DNA of 64,000 nucleotides from Bonia amplexicaulis (lineage: Eukaryota > Streptophyta > Magnoliopsida > Poales > Poaceae): the NCBI GenBank assembly GCA_036346245.1, contig CM070746.1, positions 1,033,924-1,097,923 of the forward strand, given 5' to 3'. Position 1 is the first letter of the stretch. Each line of letters begins with the position of its first letter. Of this stretch, positions 11,154 through 22,437 are shown piece by piece. A program made the translations under genes and the position numbers. A model generated the notes under the pieces. The model had not been told where the DNA came from. It did not search any database and was given only the letters and a program-made list of their open reading frames with translations.

Positions 11154-11990
11154 ATTAGCTTTGTCCGATGGGTGAACTTGATAGGTCATATCAATGGTCA
11201 GGAGATGCGGGCATGTCTTATGCAGGATATAATTGCAAAACTTGGTGATGGCCATGTGTGTTTCCGTTCATGACATAGTTATGTTTAAATTTACCTATAT
11301 GTTGTAGGTCCAATGCTAATTAGATTTAACTGTGTGATTCCTTTGCAATTAGATTTGATAGGCATATGTTGGGGTTGATATGTACTTCATAGTTGATCAT
11401 TTCTCAAGAAATGATTGTCACTGGCCTGAAGGTTACACTGTTAGTTGCAATGTGTGTATTTTTTATTTTTGGTTTAGGAATGGCTCTGTTAGTGAATTTT
11501 CATTTAAAATACATTGCTGTTACTGTCAGAACAATACGCTGAAGTAGGTCCTTCGTTTGAGCACCTGTGGATGGTATAGCTCTGGAATTTTCATACAATC
11601 AAACGCTGTCATGGTGCAGTAGTCTCCAGCGCCACAATAGGCACATTCTAGTCGACCACTGTAGAGGTTGACTTCCTTGGGTTTCATCCGTGTTAATATC
11701 TGTGTTCTTTTCTTCAGCCCGCACGGCTCCCGAGACTCTAATTACTCCCGCACGTACTGCTAACAGAGGGAAAACTAATTAGCAATTGTTGCACCGGATT
11801 AGCAGCGGCGCCCACGCGGTTGCTAGCGAAGCCCACGTGCAGGGTGAAAAACGGCACACCTGCACGCGCAGCAACGAACGCACACGCGCGGGCCGTCTCG
11901 AGCGCTGCGTCTGGAGCTGCCGACTGACGACGTGCGGCCAAAGTGCAGCTGGCACGCAACGATTGCCGGGCTGAGGGTAAAACAGCGGGG
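11154..11990. other. Non-coding stretch; possible disrupted exon at its left edge
   Basis: Immediately right of the hAT element one frame reads through about 40 codons (11154-11272, ending TGA) and could join the frame left of the element once the 4-kb insertion is removed. No family was recognised. The rest (11273-11990) shows only a GC-rich patch near 11720-11990 that may belong to a gypsy LTR. Confidence 0.35.
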
Positions 11991-12250
11991 TGGTGCCGGA
12001 AAAACGTCTGGCTTTTAATTCCTATGGCATGCGGCGGCGGAAACCAAAAACAGATAGGGTTTCAGGTATAATTCTCCCCACGCTCCCTTATAACCACGCA
12101 ACAGATCTAATCTGTATCCAGCTCTTCGAAGAGTCGTTCTACAAAACCAACTCCCCTATAAAATTCAGTATCCTGTTTTTCACGTATTCCTTTCCCACTA
12201 TTTACTCACAAGCCCTTAAGAATTAGTTTCGAAGTATTACATCCTAACCT
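11990..12250 (-). mobile_element. Start of a gypsy 3' LTR with polypurine tract (minus strand)
   Basis: On the minus strand the order is polypurine-rich TTAAGGAGGTTAGGA followed by TGTAATACTTCGAAAC, the usual junction of a gypsy internal region with its 3' LTR (boundary about 12235/12236). The LTR then runs toward lower coordinates. Its far end was not located, and 11990 is only the limit to which I could follow it. Confidence 0.55.
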
Positions 12251-12317
12251 CCTTAACATAATTCAACCCTAAATTCTACGTCTCACGACTCTAATCGAGA
12301 AACACAACTAAACATAA

Positions 12318-12893
12318 ATTAAACCACACCTACCTGAAGCGAACAACTCCAAGTAATTCTCACGCATTTGAGACTCCTACTTCCAAGTTGCTTTCCGCTC
12401 GGTCTGATATGTCCAAACCATCTTCACATACTTCAATGTCTTATGCCTCAAAACTCCCTCCGACTCCCCAGAATCCACACTGGCTGGGACTCAAAGGTAA
12501 GGTTTTGCTCAATGATCAACGGCACCAATGGTATCTCATGCTCTAGATCTCTCAGGCATTTCCTTAACATGGATACATAGAACAAACTGTGCACAACTTG
12601 CATGGACTCAAACAGGTCCAAGCGATAAACCAACTTCCCAATTCATGCCACGTTCGAGAATGATCCGACATACCTCGGGCTAAGCTTCCTTTTGGTACCA
12701 AAACACACAATGCCTTTTGTGGGAGACACTCTCAAGAGCACATAATCCCCCACTATAAATTCCAACTCCTACCTCCTCACACCAGCATAACTTTTTTATT
12801 GGCTCTAAGCAGCAAGTAGATTCTGTCTAATCTCTACCACTCTGTCAACAATCTACTGAACCCAATCGGGACCAGGCTAACTAGGTCACGACC
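12318..12893 (-). pseudogene. Ty3/gypsy pol remnant: integrase C-terminal and chromodomain-like tail
   Basis: Read on the minus strand the segment gives the conserved gypsy integrase C-terminal region. It starts with VEIRQNLLAA, continues with FIVGDYVLLRVSPTKG and KRKLSPRYVG, then LVYRLDLFESMQ and FYVSMLRKCL. It ends in a chromodomain-like tail (LRHKTLKYVKMVW, ATWK). At least four in-frame stops interrupt it. Gag, protease, reverse transcriptase and RNase H are missing, because the primer-binding site lies only about 12 bp from this pol tail at 12905. This indicates a large internal deletion. Confidence 0.85.
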
Positions 12894-12904
12894 TGCAGTC
12901 GATA

Positions 12905-12917
12905 TGCTCTGATATCA
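12905..12917 (-). other. Gypsy primer-binding site (initiator tRNA-Met type)
   Basis: TGCTCTGATATCA on the plus strand is the complement of TGATATCAGAGCA, one base off the common plant PBS TGGTATCAGAGC. It sits directly beside sequence resembling an LTR 3' end (12918 onward), with the pol remnant on its other side. Confidence 0.65.
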
Positions 12918-14148
12918 TCCCTATCAGACCCCAGATTTTACTATCTGGAATCCTCTGTAATTTATTGCACTATTTCGTGGATCAGTAGATAATGCTCACA
13001 GATTACAGAAATGAACATCAAATACATATCATGCGAAAGCATAAATATAATAATAGACTTACTCATGGGCCGATCGGGCCGTAATCATTAAATTGCAGCA
13101 GCGAAAGAACGAAACGCACAGGGGAATCCTCAGGACGTGTCCACAGGCAGCCAACTGGAGGTTCGCGACCTAGCCCTTGACATCTTCATCTTCTTTGCTA
13201 TCATGACCGATAGTGTTGCTGAGGTATAGTGATCTGATTCTTGATTCTGGATTTATTGTGAGAGCGAGTGTGAGCACACTAACCACCGTGCTCCGCGAGC
13301 CAATACACAGAATGCAAATAAATAGTATGCATGGCTTATCAAAGGAGAGGCTCAGGTTATTTTATTTGCCATAAATTGCTTTTGGTAGCATTATTATTAT
13401 TAAATCATAATGTTAGTGTTGCTACCTAACACTCCACACGGCGATTGCCTTAATTGACTTAATCTACCAAAGATACATTTTCTTTACTGATTGCTGTCTA
13501 AGAATCCAAACAGCAAGTGACATCATTTAATTAATCCACCGATCAAACTTTTTCTATATTGATTGTTGTCTAAAACTCCAATCAGCGAGTGACATTATTT
13601 AATTAATCCACCGATCATACACTTTCTATATTGATTGATGTCTAAAACTCCAAACAGCGAATGCCATCATTTATTTTGATTCCACCAATATCTTTTGTGT
13701 TCTGAATTCCTAGTAATCCAATCTTGTAATTGCTATTCATAAACTCTTCACTTCTAAATTCTAATGATTCTCTAACATAATTACTTTTTAATCCACCGAA
13801 ATCATTCATATCTGGACTTCCTAACAGTTCAATCCTTTCTGTTATTGATCTAAAAATCATAATTTGCTCATCCAATAATCAACCTTATTTTCCATTATAT
13901 ATCTCTAACTAATTCACTAGTATACCTCCACCAAGAATATCATTGATCAAGTTTATACTCCAATTATCATATCTCCAAATTTCCAAAAATTCAATTCATC
14001 CATCTAGTATTTGATCAAATCCTATTAATCCCATTATCGCCAACATCTCCCAAGAATTTATATTAGTTATCGGTGTTGTAATCCAGCATTTACCTTTGCA
14101 CTCCCTAAATCTCCAAAAATCATTTAAATCATCTATCTAGTCTGTCTA

Positions 14149-14730
14149 GGCCCTGTTCTTTTCAGCTTCTAAAAGCTGTTTTTCGGCTTTTATACAGTAA
14201 CTAGCTTCTAAGGGTCCTTTTGGTTGGGCTTTTGGCTTCGGCTTTTGTCCCTAAAAGCCAAAAGCCCAACCAAAGGGGTTGCTTTTGGAAGCAGCTTTTT
14301 CAAAAGCATTGCTTTTTAGTAGTATATTTTGAAAGTCGTTTGACTCGCTTTTGGCTTTTGGCTTCGCTTTTGAAATGGATTGAATAAAACTCTTTCATAG
14401 TTGTTTTAAAAGAGATAAAGACAAAAGTATATTTTATACTTGTTTAACCAAACACTTTCAATTTTTCTCGACTCATTTCACAAAGACTTTCTCACGACTC
14501 ACATTACTGCAGACTTTTCCCCACATGACTCAACCAAAAGGACCCTAAATAGAGTATTTTTTTTCAAGATAGGATCTACTAGTTAATTATAGTACATATT
14601 TTACTGACTTCATTTATATCGGCAAAAACCGCACATGAATTTCATTACTCTGTAATCTCGTACAAACAAATTTAAAAGTCACAAGTCATGACCTAAAAGC
14701 CACAAGTCATGACCAAAAAGAACAGGCCCC
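14149..14730. mobile_element. Outer MITE (GGCCCTGTTCTTTT family) interrupted by a second MITE
   Basis: The ends are inverted (GGCCCTGTTCTTTT on the left; AAAAAGAACAGGCCC on the right). The interior (CTACTAGTTAATTATAGTA, near 14577-14595) matches the related copy at about 33954-34181, which lacks the inner insertion. CTA flanks both ends and may be the target duplication. Confidence 0.7.
14212..14545. mobile_element. Inner Tourist-like MITE with TAA target duplication
   Basis: The inverted ends GGGTCCTTTTGGTTG and CAACCAAAAGGACCC are flanked by TAA (14209-14211 and 14546-14548), the 3-bp target of PIF/Harbinger elements. It is nested in the MITE at 14149-14730. The related copy near 34000 reads through this point without the insertion. 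Confidence 0.8.
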
Positions 14731-15177
14731 TATTCATTTAGGCACCACTAATTTATTCTTCCTAGAATCCACACTATAATTTCCTTTTTATGATCGACAT
14801 GAATCCATCAACATATTTATGTGCTTACCACAAACAGCCATCTTCTTCTCTTTTGACTCTATTTGCTCTTCCTGACCTTTTATTTTGTGAGAGGTATTAT
14901 CATTATTTAGAAATATAATACATAAAAATTTTCTAAGACCTAGCAGTTTGAACAAAAATATAATGTGTAAGAGAATGCAATAATAATAACTATTCAGATT
15001 CCATCCACCGTTACATGGCATCTTGAAGGACCGAAATGGCGACAGAGGGGGGTGAATGTCAACTTTAAAAACTTTCCCCTCTTAGGTTCCACTTAATGAA
15101 ACTCCTCAACAGTAGCTACTAAAAGCTAAGAAGGAGTTCAAGGCAGCTCTCTGGAACCTGGAGTACTCAAGAAGAAG

Positions 15178-15334
15178 GGGGATTTGCTCATGTGCCCCAA
15201 AGTTTAATGGCGTTTGCTCAAATGCCCCATGATGTCTCACTGACATGTGGGCCCTGGACCCGCATGTCAGTGAGACATCATGGGGCATTGAAGCAAACGC
15301 CATTAAACTTTGGGGCAAGGGAGCAATTTTTCCC
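15178..15334. mobile_element. Near-perfect hairpin MITE (157 bp) with 9-bp target duplication
   Basis: The two halves are almost exact reverse complements for about 75 bp each. GCCCCAAAGTTTAATGGCGT on the left matches ACGCCATTAAACTTTGGGGC on the right. The element is flanked by AAGAAGAAG (15169-15177 and 15335-15343), a 9-bp duplication typical of Mutator-like elements. The flank is low-complexity, so part of this match could be chance. The open frames on both strands here only reflect the palindrome. Confidence 0.8.
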
Positions 15335-15400
15335 AAGAAGAAGGCACGAAAAACAAATCTATCAAAAACAGCAAAACAGAAATAGGCTGCTCAAAGAAGC

Positions 15401-15625
15401 CCGGTCAGACCGCTCCACATGAGCCGGTCAGACCGCTGCTTGAAAGCCGGTCCGACCGCAGGCAAATCGCCGGTCTGACCGCTTGGGCGGTTCGACCGCT
15501 CGGTAGGCGCCGGTCTGACCGCCGGCTAAAAGTCGGTCTGACCGCTTCCCGAATGCCAGTCTGACCGCCGGCAGAAGATCGGTCTGACCGCCATGGAAGG
15601 GCCGGTCTGACCACTCCCCTATTCC
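15401..15625. repeat. Array of CCGGTCTGACCG cores at 23-bp spacing
   Basis: About ten units carry a near-palindromic core CCGGTCTGACCG or close variants, each followed by about 11 non-conserved bases. Most units are 23 bp long and two adjacent ones are 20 bp. No coding sense is apparent, because the period is not a multiple of three and the core reads almost the same on both strands. Confidence 0.85.
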
Positions 15626-18600
15626 AGGCAACCCGAGAGCTGAACTGAAAGTTCAGACAGCACGACCCAAAAATCCAAATTTCCAACGATTCTTTGATCC
15701 TTTGGCCAAGAGACTTTGCAGATATGTTAGCAATAACCACTGGACTCTGCAAGTCAAGAATCAAGCCATCTCAAAGAGGGATACAAGATTTGGAGCAAAA
15801 CCCTAGAGGATGAACAAGAAAAGCTCAAAATGCGATTCTTGCAAATTGATCAAATTGCTTTTGGAATTAGATGACCAAAGGGTCTAGAAATACAATTCCA
15901 TCCCTAAGCAACTCATTTTGCCACTCAAAAGCAAGAATCAACAAGAAAATGAAAATCTCAAGAATCAAGCCTAGAAAGCATCGTAGAGAAACAGTGCACG
16001 AAAGATGAAACTTCAGATTTTCATTTCAAAGAAAGGATTACAAGGAGTCCCGATACGCATGTACATTAGAACAAGAAGAAAGATTACAAGACTCTCAATC
16101 CATCATCACCCTCTCCATCCTCAAGATCACCAAGAACCTCACATGTTCTTGGGAGGAACACACGCACACATGAGGGAAGGGCTGAATGAGGGAGACACCT
16201 TTGCTGCCCTCTTCTAGTCTCCAACCATTAAAGCCTAAAGTAAAAGGCCTCTCCAAAGGCTCTTTTGACTAAAGCAAACCATAATCCTCTCTCAAGTGCA
16301 TGAAGGGGTACGCAGCCCTTCAACTACTATTTATAGCCCCTAGCTAACGGGTCTCCCACCCGTTACGCCGGTTAAACCCGAACGGAGCCCGCTCCCACTT
16401 GTGCAGCCTCGCGAAATGACCATTTCACCCCTCCTGCACCTTCCGGGAAGCTTCCGCGCTCCTTGTCGTCCAAGCCTCGCAACCACCTTGAGTTCACGCC
16501 GTCTTCGACACATCTCGACCGTTCTGACCTCAACGCCACCTGCGTCTAGTCCGGTCACCCCGTGTCTCGCCACGACTCCGTCTCGACATCCTACAGCCAA
16601 CACAGACAAGAAACACATCAAATAGCACCGCTCGATACATGAAAGCATAATAGCATAAATGAAACCACATTAAGTCCAAACCTGTCAAATCAGAATAATC
16701 GTCCTAATCCTATTGACCAGGTTTGACCAAGTCCGACCAAGCCCGTTGCACCCCGTAACGACATGGTCCGAACCAACCAACTCAAACTCGACTTCCCTAA
16801 GCCGATGTCAATTACTCATCATACACACGGGTTGACCTCACATGGTCTCTCACATCTGCACCATATGCTTAATCCTTCAGCGTTATAGCCGTTTACATTA
16901 TCAATGGGGCGACACCCAGAGCAATTCAAACTAGGGCTTTCTGTGGCCCTCTACTTTTCCATTTCTACCCATAAAGTTTTTTGAAATAGAACTATATCTG
17001 GTTAAGTTCCCATGTCCGCCCATGACCGTGGGCATGGCTATTCGAATAGTTTTGACTCTGCAGAGTTTGTACACTTTCACCACAAGAGACAATCAACTCT
17101 TTGCCCCACATGATTCCTTAGTCATGCGGTTGAGCAGACCATCACAGTGACTGTTCAAAGTATCTAGTCCCTGTTGTCATCTCACCCTATGGGCTTCTCC
17201 CACTTGCGGTGGGTCCCATACGTTGCATGGGATGTTTACCACGGTTACTAGCGCAGCTGGGCTCCACTCCCAGTAACGCTAGTACGACTGGGAAACTTCA
17301 CCCTCCACTCGGTATCCCTTTAGGCCTCCCCTTGCCCTTGCATATCCACTCCTATCCACTACCGGTGAGATGAGTCCGGGGGTTTCGATAAATTTACTTA
17401 GCTAAGTTGTATTTTACAGACTTGTGGTTGCACTGTTTTACACAGGAGGTCATGACAAGATTCGGTCCTTAGAACTATTTGGGAGGTTCTACCACACTCC
17501 ATAATTTGTACTTCCTTTGCACCACATACCAGCCCCCAAACCGTCCGCCCAGATATTCAAGCAAGTTGGGGTTTTTGGGAGCATAAAATAACCATATCGA
17601 ACATATACCAGTCATTACCACCATGACTGCCCAACCAAATTTTCTCATGGTTAAAAGTGATGCTTGGGGCATTTTGGTGCCCCTGAATATCTAAGCAATA
17701 CTAAGCATGACGTATAATTACAGACTTATTTTCAAAAGGTTACTATCATAATTTTGCTAGGGCGACAAGGTTCACATATTCAAAAATTCCAAAGGAGGTT
17801 AATATTAATCAAGACAAACAATGGGCATATAACTAGAATCTTGAATTAAACATATATTGTATATAAAATAACAACATGCAATTTGATAATTTAAACGAAA
17901 GTAATTTACAGAAAATGTAGATTTAACATGATCAAAGTATTGACATGCCTTGCACGGTTTACCACGGTCTTGAGCTCACTCAAGGCTTTCTCTCGAGCTT
18001 CTGGTCTTTTATCTTCGCTTCGCTCTTGATCGCGCTTGATCCCTTGATTCTTTAGAACTCCGATTTCTAATTACGCGCTAAATGACTGAATCCAAATAAA
18101 AGCAAATAACTCAAAAGATCCAAATAAATCCGAATAATCTTGATTTAGTTTTATTATGAGTTAATGGGTGATTCGGGTGATTTGAGGCAAGGTCGGTGGT
18201 AGAATACGATGACTTGGTCTTTTTATTAATAACCCCTTTTATTATTTTTGTATTTATCTAGGAAATTCCATGAGTTACGGATACATGTATGATTTTATCT
18301 TGGCATTATTTTGTCGAGCGTTAATATTCAGGGCATATACTATATATGCGATGTATACAATTTTTAGCTTACTGATTTAATCTTAGAGTCCGGGTTTATA
18401 GCATTTTGTGATGCGGCATTTTATATATCTTCAGGTATCACTAGGCTAAGTTTAATTTGAGCTAGGATCTATTTATACGAGTCCTAGCTGGTTATATACA
18501 TTTGTGCTTGATGTTATTATTTATTTAAATCTAACATTAGGATTTAATTAATAGCACCATTCTGACTGTGTCTATACTTTAGTTATTATTAGGCTTAGCT

Positions 18601-20410
18601 GTATTTTTAATTTTAAATTTATGTATTTGGGCCGAGCTGGCTATTTAGGGTCATATTTTATTATTTGGTATTTAGCAAAATTTACCACTAAGATTTATTT
18701 AATGGCGGCATGCTAAATATTGGGCCTATGTCTTAATTTTGATTAAGGGCAATCTTCATTAAATTTGGACATTTTAACAAAAGTCATTTTTCTTTACTGA
18801 TGCCTTCAATTAATATTTAGTCTTTTGGATAGTTATTCAAACCATATTAATTAATCATATATGATCTAATCAAAATTTAAACCTTAAATAACCTCATCTA
18901 CGTCCTAGTTAAATTTTATTAGCTTCTCTAAATTATTCCCTAATTTTCCTAAATTTTTCTTGCTTGATATGAATTACAAAAATTAAAACAAAAATGGGGT
19001 GGAAAAGGTGCGGCCGGTAGGATCAAACTCAGGACCTGGGGACTCTGTGTGTTACGCGTGGTCGGATAGCCAAATGGGCCGAAGGCCTGGGCTGATTTGG
19101 GAAGGCGCAGAGCATTAGATGAGGCTAAGGCACAGCTGAGCAAAACAGAGAAAGAAGGCCGGCGCGGCCGAGCGGCGGGGCTCCGGCGAGGGAAGGTCAG
19201 AGGGGTAGGACAAGCCGAAAAAATGGGACCCTCGGGAGGCGAGGAATCCGGTGGGGGAGGTGGCGCAGACCGAGATGGCGTACGGTAGGATGGGCGGCTG
19301 TTTGAGCGGCCGGCGGCGAGGTGGGAACGGGGCGCCGGCGGCCGGGAGGATGAAGAGGGGGACTTGAGCGCGCCTGAGCAGGTAGGAGGTAGAAGGATAC
19401 TTACCATGCCGTTGGTCAGCTGGGGAGGGTTCGTAGCGGACTGGCGGCGTGAGGCGGTGTCAGGCGGCGGTGGCGCATGGTGCCGGCGAGCTAGGGTGGA
19501 CGAGGAGCTCCGGTGTCGGTCGGATGAGGTCCGGGGCGGTGAGAGGGTGCTCCACCAGCGAGGAATCGACGAGAGACATGCCAAGGAGGCGGCGGCGATG
19601 GAAATGGTTGCGGCGTCCGGTTTCGGGGAAGAGGGCCGTGCAACGAGTGTCGGCGTGTGGAATCCCAATTAGCTTGGAGGGTGGGTTGGTGGGAAGTGGT
19701 GACACGTCGTGGTGCGGTCTCCTTGGCCGGAGCTTCGCCGAAGAGCCGGAATGGCAAGGAGGCGGCAATGGTGGCTCACGGCGCTGGGCGAGAGCAGTGA
19801 CAGGGGAGGAAGAGGAGCATGGGCGGGTGGTTGTAAGGGCTAATGAGAGCTGTTGTGGTACTGCGGATGGGGGAGAAAACCGTGGGCGACGGTTTTCTCC
19901 CTGTGGCGGCGGCGACGCGATAGGTCTGGGCGAAGGGGACATCACGCGTGCAGGCGGGGGAGCGGCCAGGCGGATCAAGGCGGTGGGGCGCAGAGGCGGC
20001 AATCGGCAAGACATGCAAAGAAGTTTCGTGGTGGACGTGACGAGGCGAAAAGACCGCTCGTCGCAGAAGGGATGAGGGAGAGGGAGAAAAGAAAGGAGGC
20101 GACGCGCAGGAGGAGGGAGAGAAAAAGAGTAAAGGGGAGAGAGGAAAGGGCTGGGCCCACATGGAAGTGACAGAGTTTGGTAAAAGATAAAATGTTTAAG
20201 CTTGGCTTTGAGATTTCAAATTTCTAATTTAAATTTTTGTTTCCTATTTATGCTCACTGATTTTTGTGTGATATTTAGAATTTAAGCTTCAGTTTTTCAA
20301 CTATTAAATGAGAGTTTCTATTATTATTATTATTTAGGTTATATGTGTGTGTGTGTCTATATATATACATTTTATTTCCTATATTGCTAAATTCTTCCTT
20401 GCACAATTTG

Positions 20411-20525
<115 letters not shown>

Positions 20526-20929
20526 TTTGTATTTTATTCATTTAATTTTATTGTTATTTATGTCATTATTTCCAAATGAAAATTTATATTTTAACTCAGG
20601 TTTCTCCCTCCTTATGCTGAATCATCTTTTCATATTTGTATTTAGAATTTTTGTTTTCTATTATTTGCATATTTCCTTTTATGACATTACTAATGAATTT
20701 CTTCAAAAAAAATTTTGTAATCTCAACCAATGACACGGATACGATCATGTCTTGTACTTCTCAGTTAAATATATTATTTAACTGGAAGGAATTATTGAGC
20801 CGCATTAAATATTATCAGGTGAACTCTAATTTAATTGGGTCTTTAATTATTATACTTAGAGATGCAGAGTTACTACTATTTTATTTAATTATATACATGC
20901 CCATATTTGATCTGTACAAGCCTAAAGTG

Positions 20930-21904
20930 AAGATGCGTTTAGAAGGTCTCGTCGACACTAGTGAATCGTCCATCACTTCGAATGTACAAGATAATGAGGA
21001 CATTCCAATCAGACTGATTATGTGAGCACGAGCTAAAAATATGAATCAACAGGTGAACTCGCTCTTAGTTGAATTTAGTTTTAATTTATATGAGAATTGG
21101 CTACTACCTAATACTAGTATTTTAATTGGTCTCAGGTTTTTATATAAGGAGATGTTGGGATGTTGAAGTCAAAAGAAATCAGCTGAGCAAGAAAAATCAT
21201 GCATGTGCAGATGAATGGGGACAAAGAAAAAAAATGAAACAAATATCCATACTACACATGAAGACATGCATGCAGAAGTGAAGACTCAATAACAACCATT
21301 CATACTACACGTGAAGACACGCATGCATGAAGCCATCTCGTGAAGGAAGCCATGGAAAATTTATCTAGTCATAGACACATTTTCGTTTTCAGTCCGTAAC
21401 AACCTGGTGGCCGAAATCCCATCAAAGTCGGTCGACAATGTTTTCTTTTTTTGAGTCAGTTTGTATTCTCGTGAGTCCGAACCTAAGTCAGGAGATTAGA
21501 TTGAGTATTATACGGAATAGTGGTGCTAGCCGAACCGAGTCAGGGCTGCGTCCTATTTATTTGTTCAAACTCGTTTGGAGAAAGGGGAACCACGATGAAT
21601 CAATCTATTATTTTCAGAGAAAGCTATACGCTTATTCTTCCTAAAGTTTGACACATAGATGCAACTTAGAGGGGAATCGGGCGTTCTTCCCCGTCGTTCT
21701 TGTGTTTCCTTGTGATTTACAGGAGTGACGACACGTCTACTTGGTGGTCGAGTAGACGGGATCATGAGCGTGTGGTTGGGCGAATTCTTTTGTCGCAGGT
21801 TGCTGTTCTAACAGTGGTTGACGCCATCGTTTCGTTAGGTTGCACGGATCCAATTTATCCTCATCGATCCTACGCCGTGAAGATCGGGCAATCCCCCCGC
21901 ATCA
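20930..21904 (+). mobile_element. Ty3/gypsy 3' part: pol-distal tail and LTR fragment (plus strand)
   Basis: The frame near 21028-21140 reads ARAKNMNQQVNSLL and NLYENWLLPNTSILI, resembling the C-terminal tail encoded by a group of grass gypsy elements. An LTR-like stretch follows with CTTGTGTTTCCTTGTGATTT, AGGAGTGACGACAC and a terminal GTGAAGATCGGGCAATC. It stops abruptly at CGCATCAAC (about 21904), where minus-strand gypsy LTR sequence resumes. Stops interrupt the coding tail. No other pol domain is present. Confidence 0.55.
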
Positions 21905-22004
21905 ACCAAAGTTCAGAGAAACATCATAAAATTCCAAATTTTCAACAGAACATATTGCAAAACCATTCAAGAAATTCATATTTTCAAATTCAAATTTTTC
22001 AGGA

Positions 22005-22437
22005 TGTTACAAACCTACCCCCTTAAATGAATCTCGACCTCGAGATTCTGGTAGAATAGGAATATATGCGGGGTTAAACTGGCTAGCAATAGGTTTCTGG
22101 GTGTTGCTCAATGTATAGTTCTTTAGCTTCACAGAGAGGTGAAAATCTGCATAACAGGGGTTAGCACTTGGAGAAGTCGAAAGGGAAGAGTGAAACCTTG
22201 TTCTCCTAGATAGGTCGTAAACTTCCAGAGGACTGCTTGTTGACTTCGTCGTCTCTTTGTCTTCGTAGAGTGGAGTGGTCGCATTGTCTATTCGGCCTAG
22301 AATTCGTACTGATGGGTGGGTAGCATTAGCCTATGCCCTAGGGAGTAGACGGCCTGAGGGATGCCGATATTAGGGTGGATACATTTATATGGTGGTCTTT
22401 TGTCCTTATTACTATAAGACTTCTTGTCCTGCAAATC
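22005..22437 (-). mobile_element. Gypsy internal tail with polypurine tract leading into an LTR
   Basis: The minus strand reads AATCTCGAGGTCGAGATTCA, then TTTAAGGGGGTAGG, then TGTAACATCCTGAAA: a polypurine tract and LTR start. The internal region thus lies at higher coordinates and is cut off by the repeat starting at 22438. No intact coding is seen. Confidence 0.55.

Larger units (their letters stand above)
15024..16879 (+). mobile_element. Array-bearing repeat, member 1 (unclassified, non-autonomous)
   Basis: It starts TGAAGGACCGAAATGGCGAC and ends AATCCTTCA, giving short inverted termini TGAAGGA/TCCTTCA. The start resembles those at 22438 (plus) and 26942 (minus). The end part (about 16340-16640, with ACCCGTTA and TTCCGGGAAGCTTCC) resembles minus-strand 25870-25500 and 24160-23810. 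It carries a 23-bp-period array (15401-15625) and a nested MITE (15178-15334). It encodes no recognisable protein. Boundaries are tentative because no target duplication was found. Confidence 0.55.

Noticed and set aside
11560..11660. Minus-strand Cys-rich short frame (CAYCGAGDYC)
   Set aside because: Too short and not matching the spacing of a retroviral zinc knuckle; no family recognised.
15106..15422. Two similar short proteins on opposite strands
   Set aside because: Produced by the palindromic MITE at 15178-15334; not a duplicated gene.
15401..15625. CRISPR-like look of the repeat-spacer array
   Set aside because: The core is only 12 bp, the period 23 bp with 11-bp spacers, the setting is a plant nuclear repeat and no cas genes exist; not a CRISPR array.
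18949..20170. 239-codon minus-strand frame and several plus-strand frames
   Set aside because: Pro/Ser/Arg-rich translation on both strands, no known domain, located in a GC-rich block typical of long gypsy LTRs.
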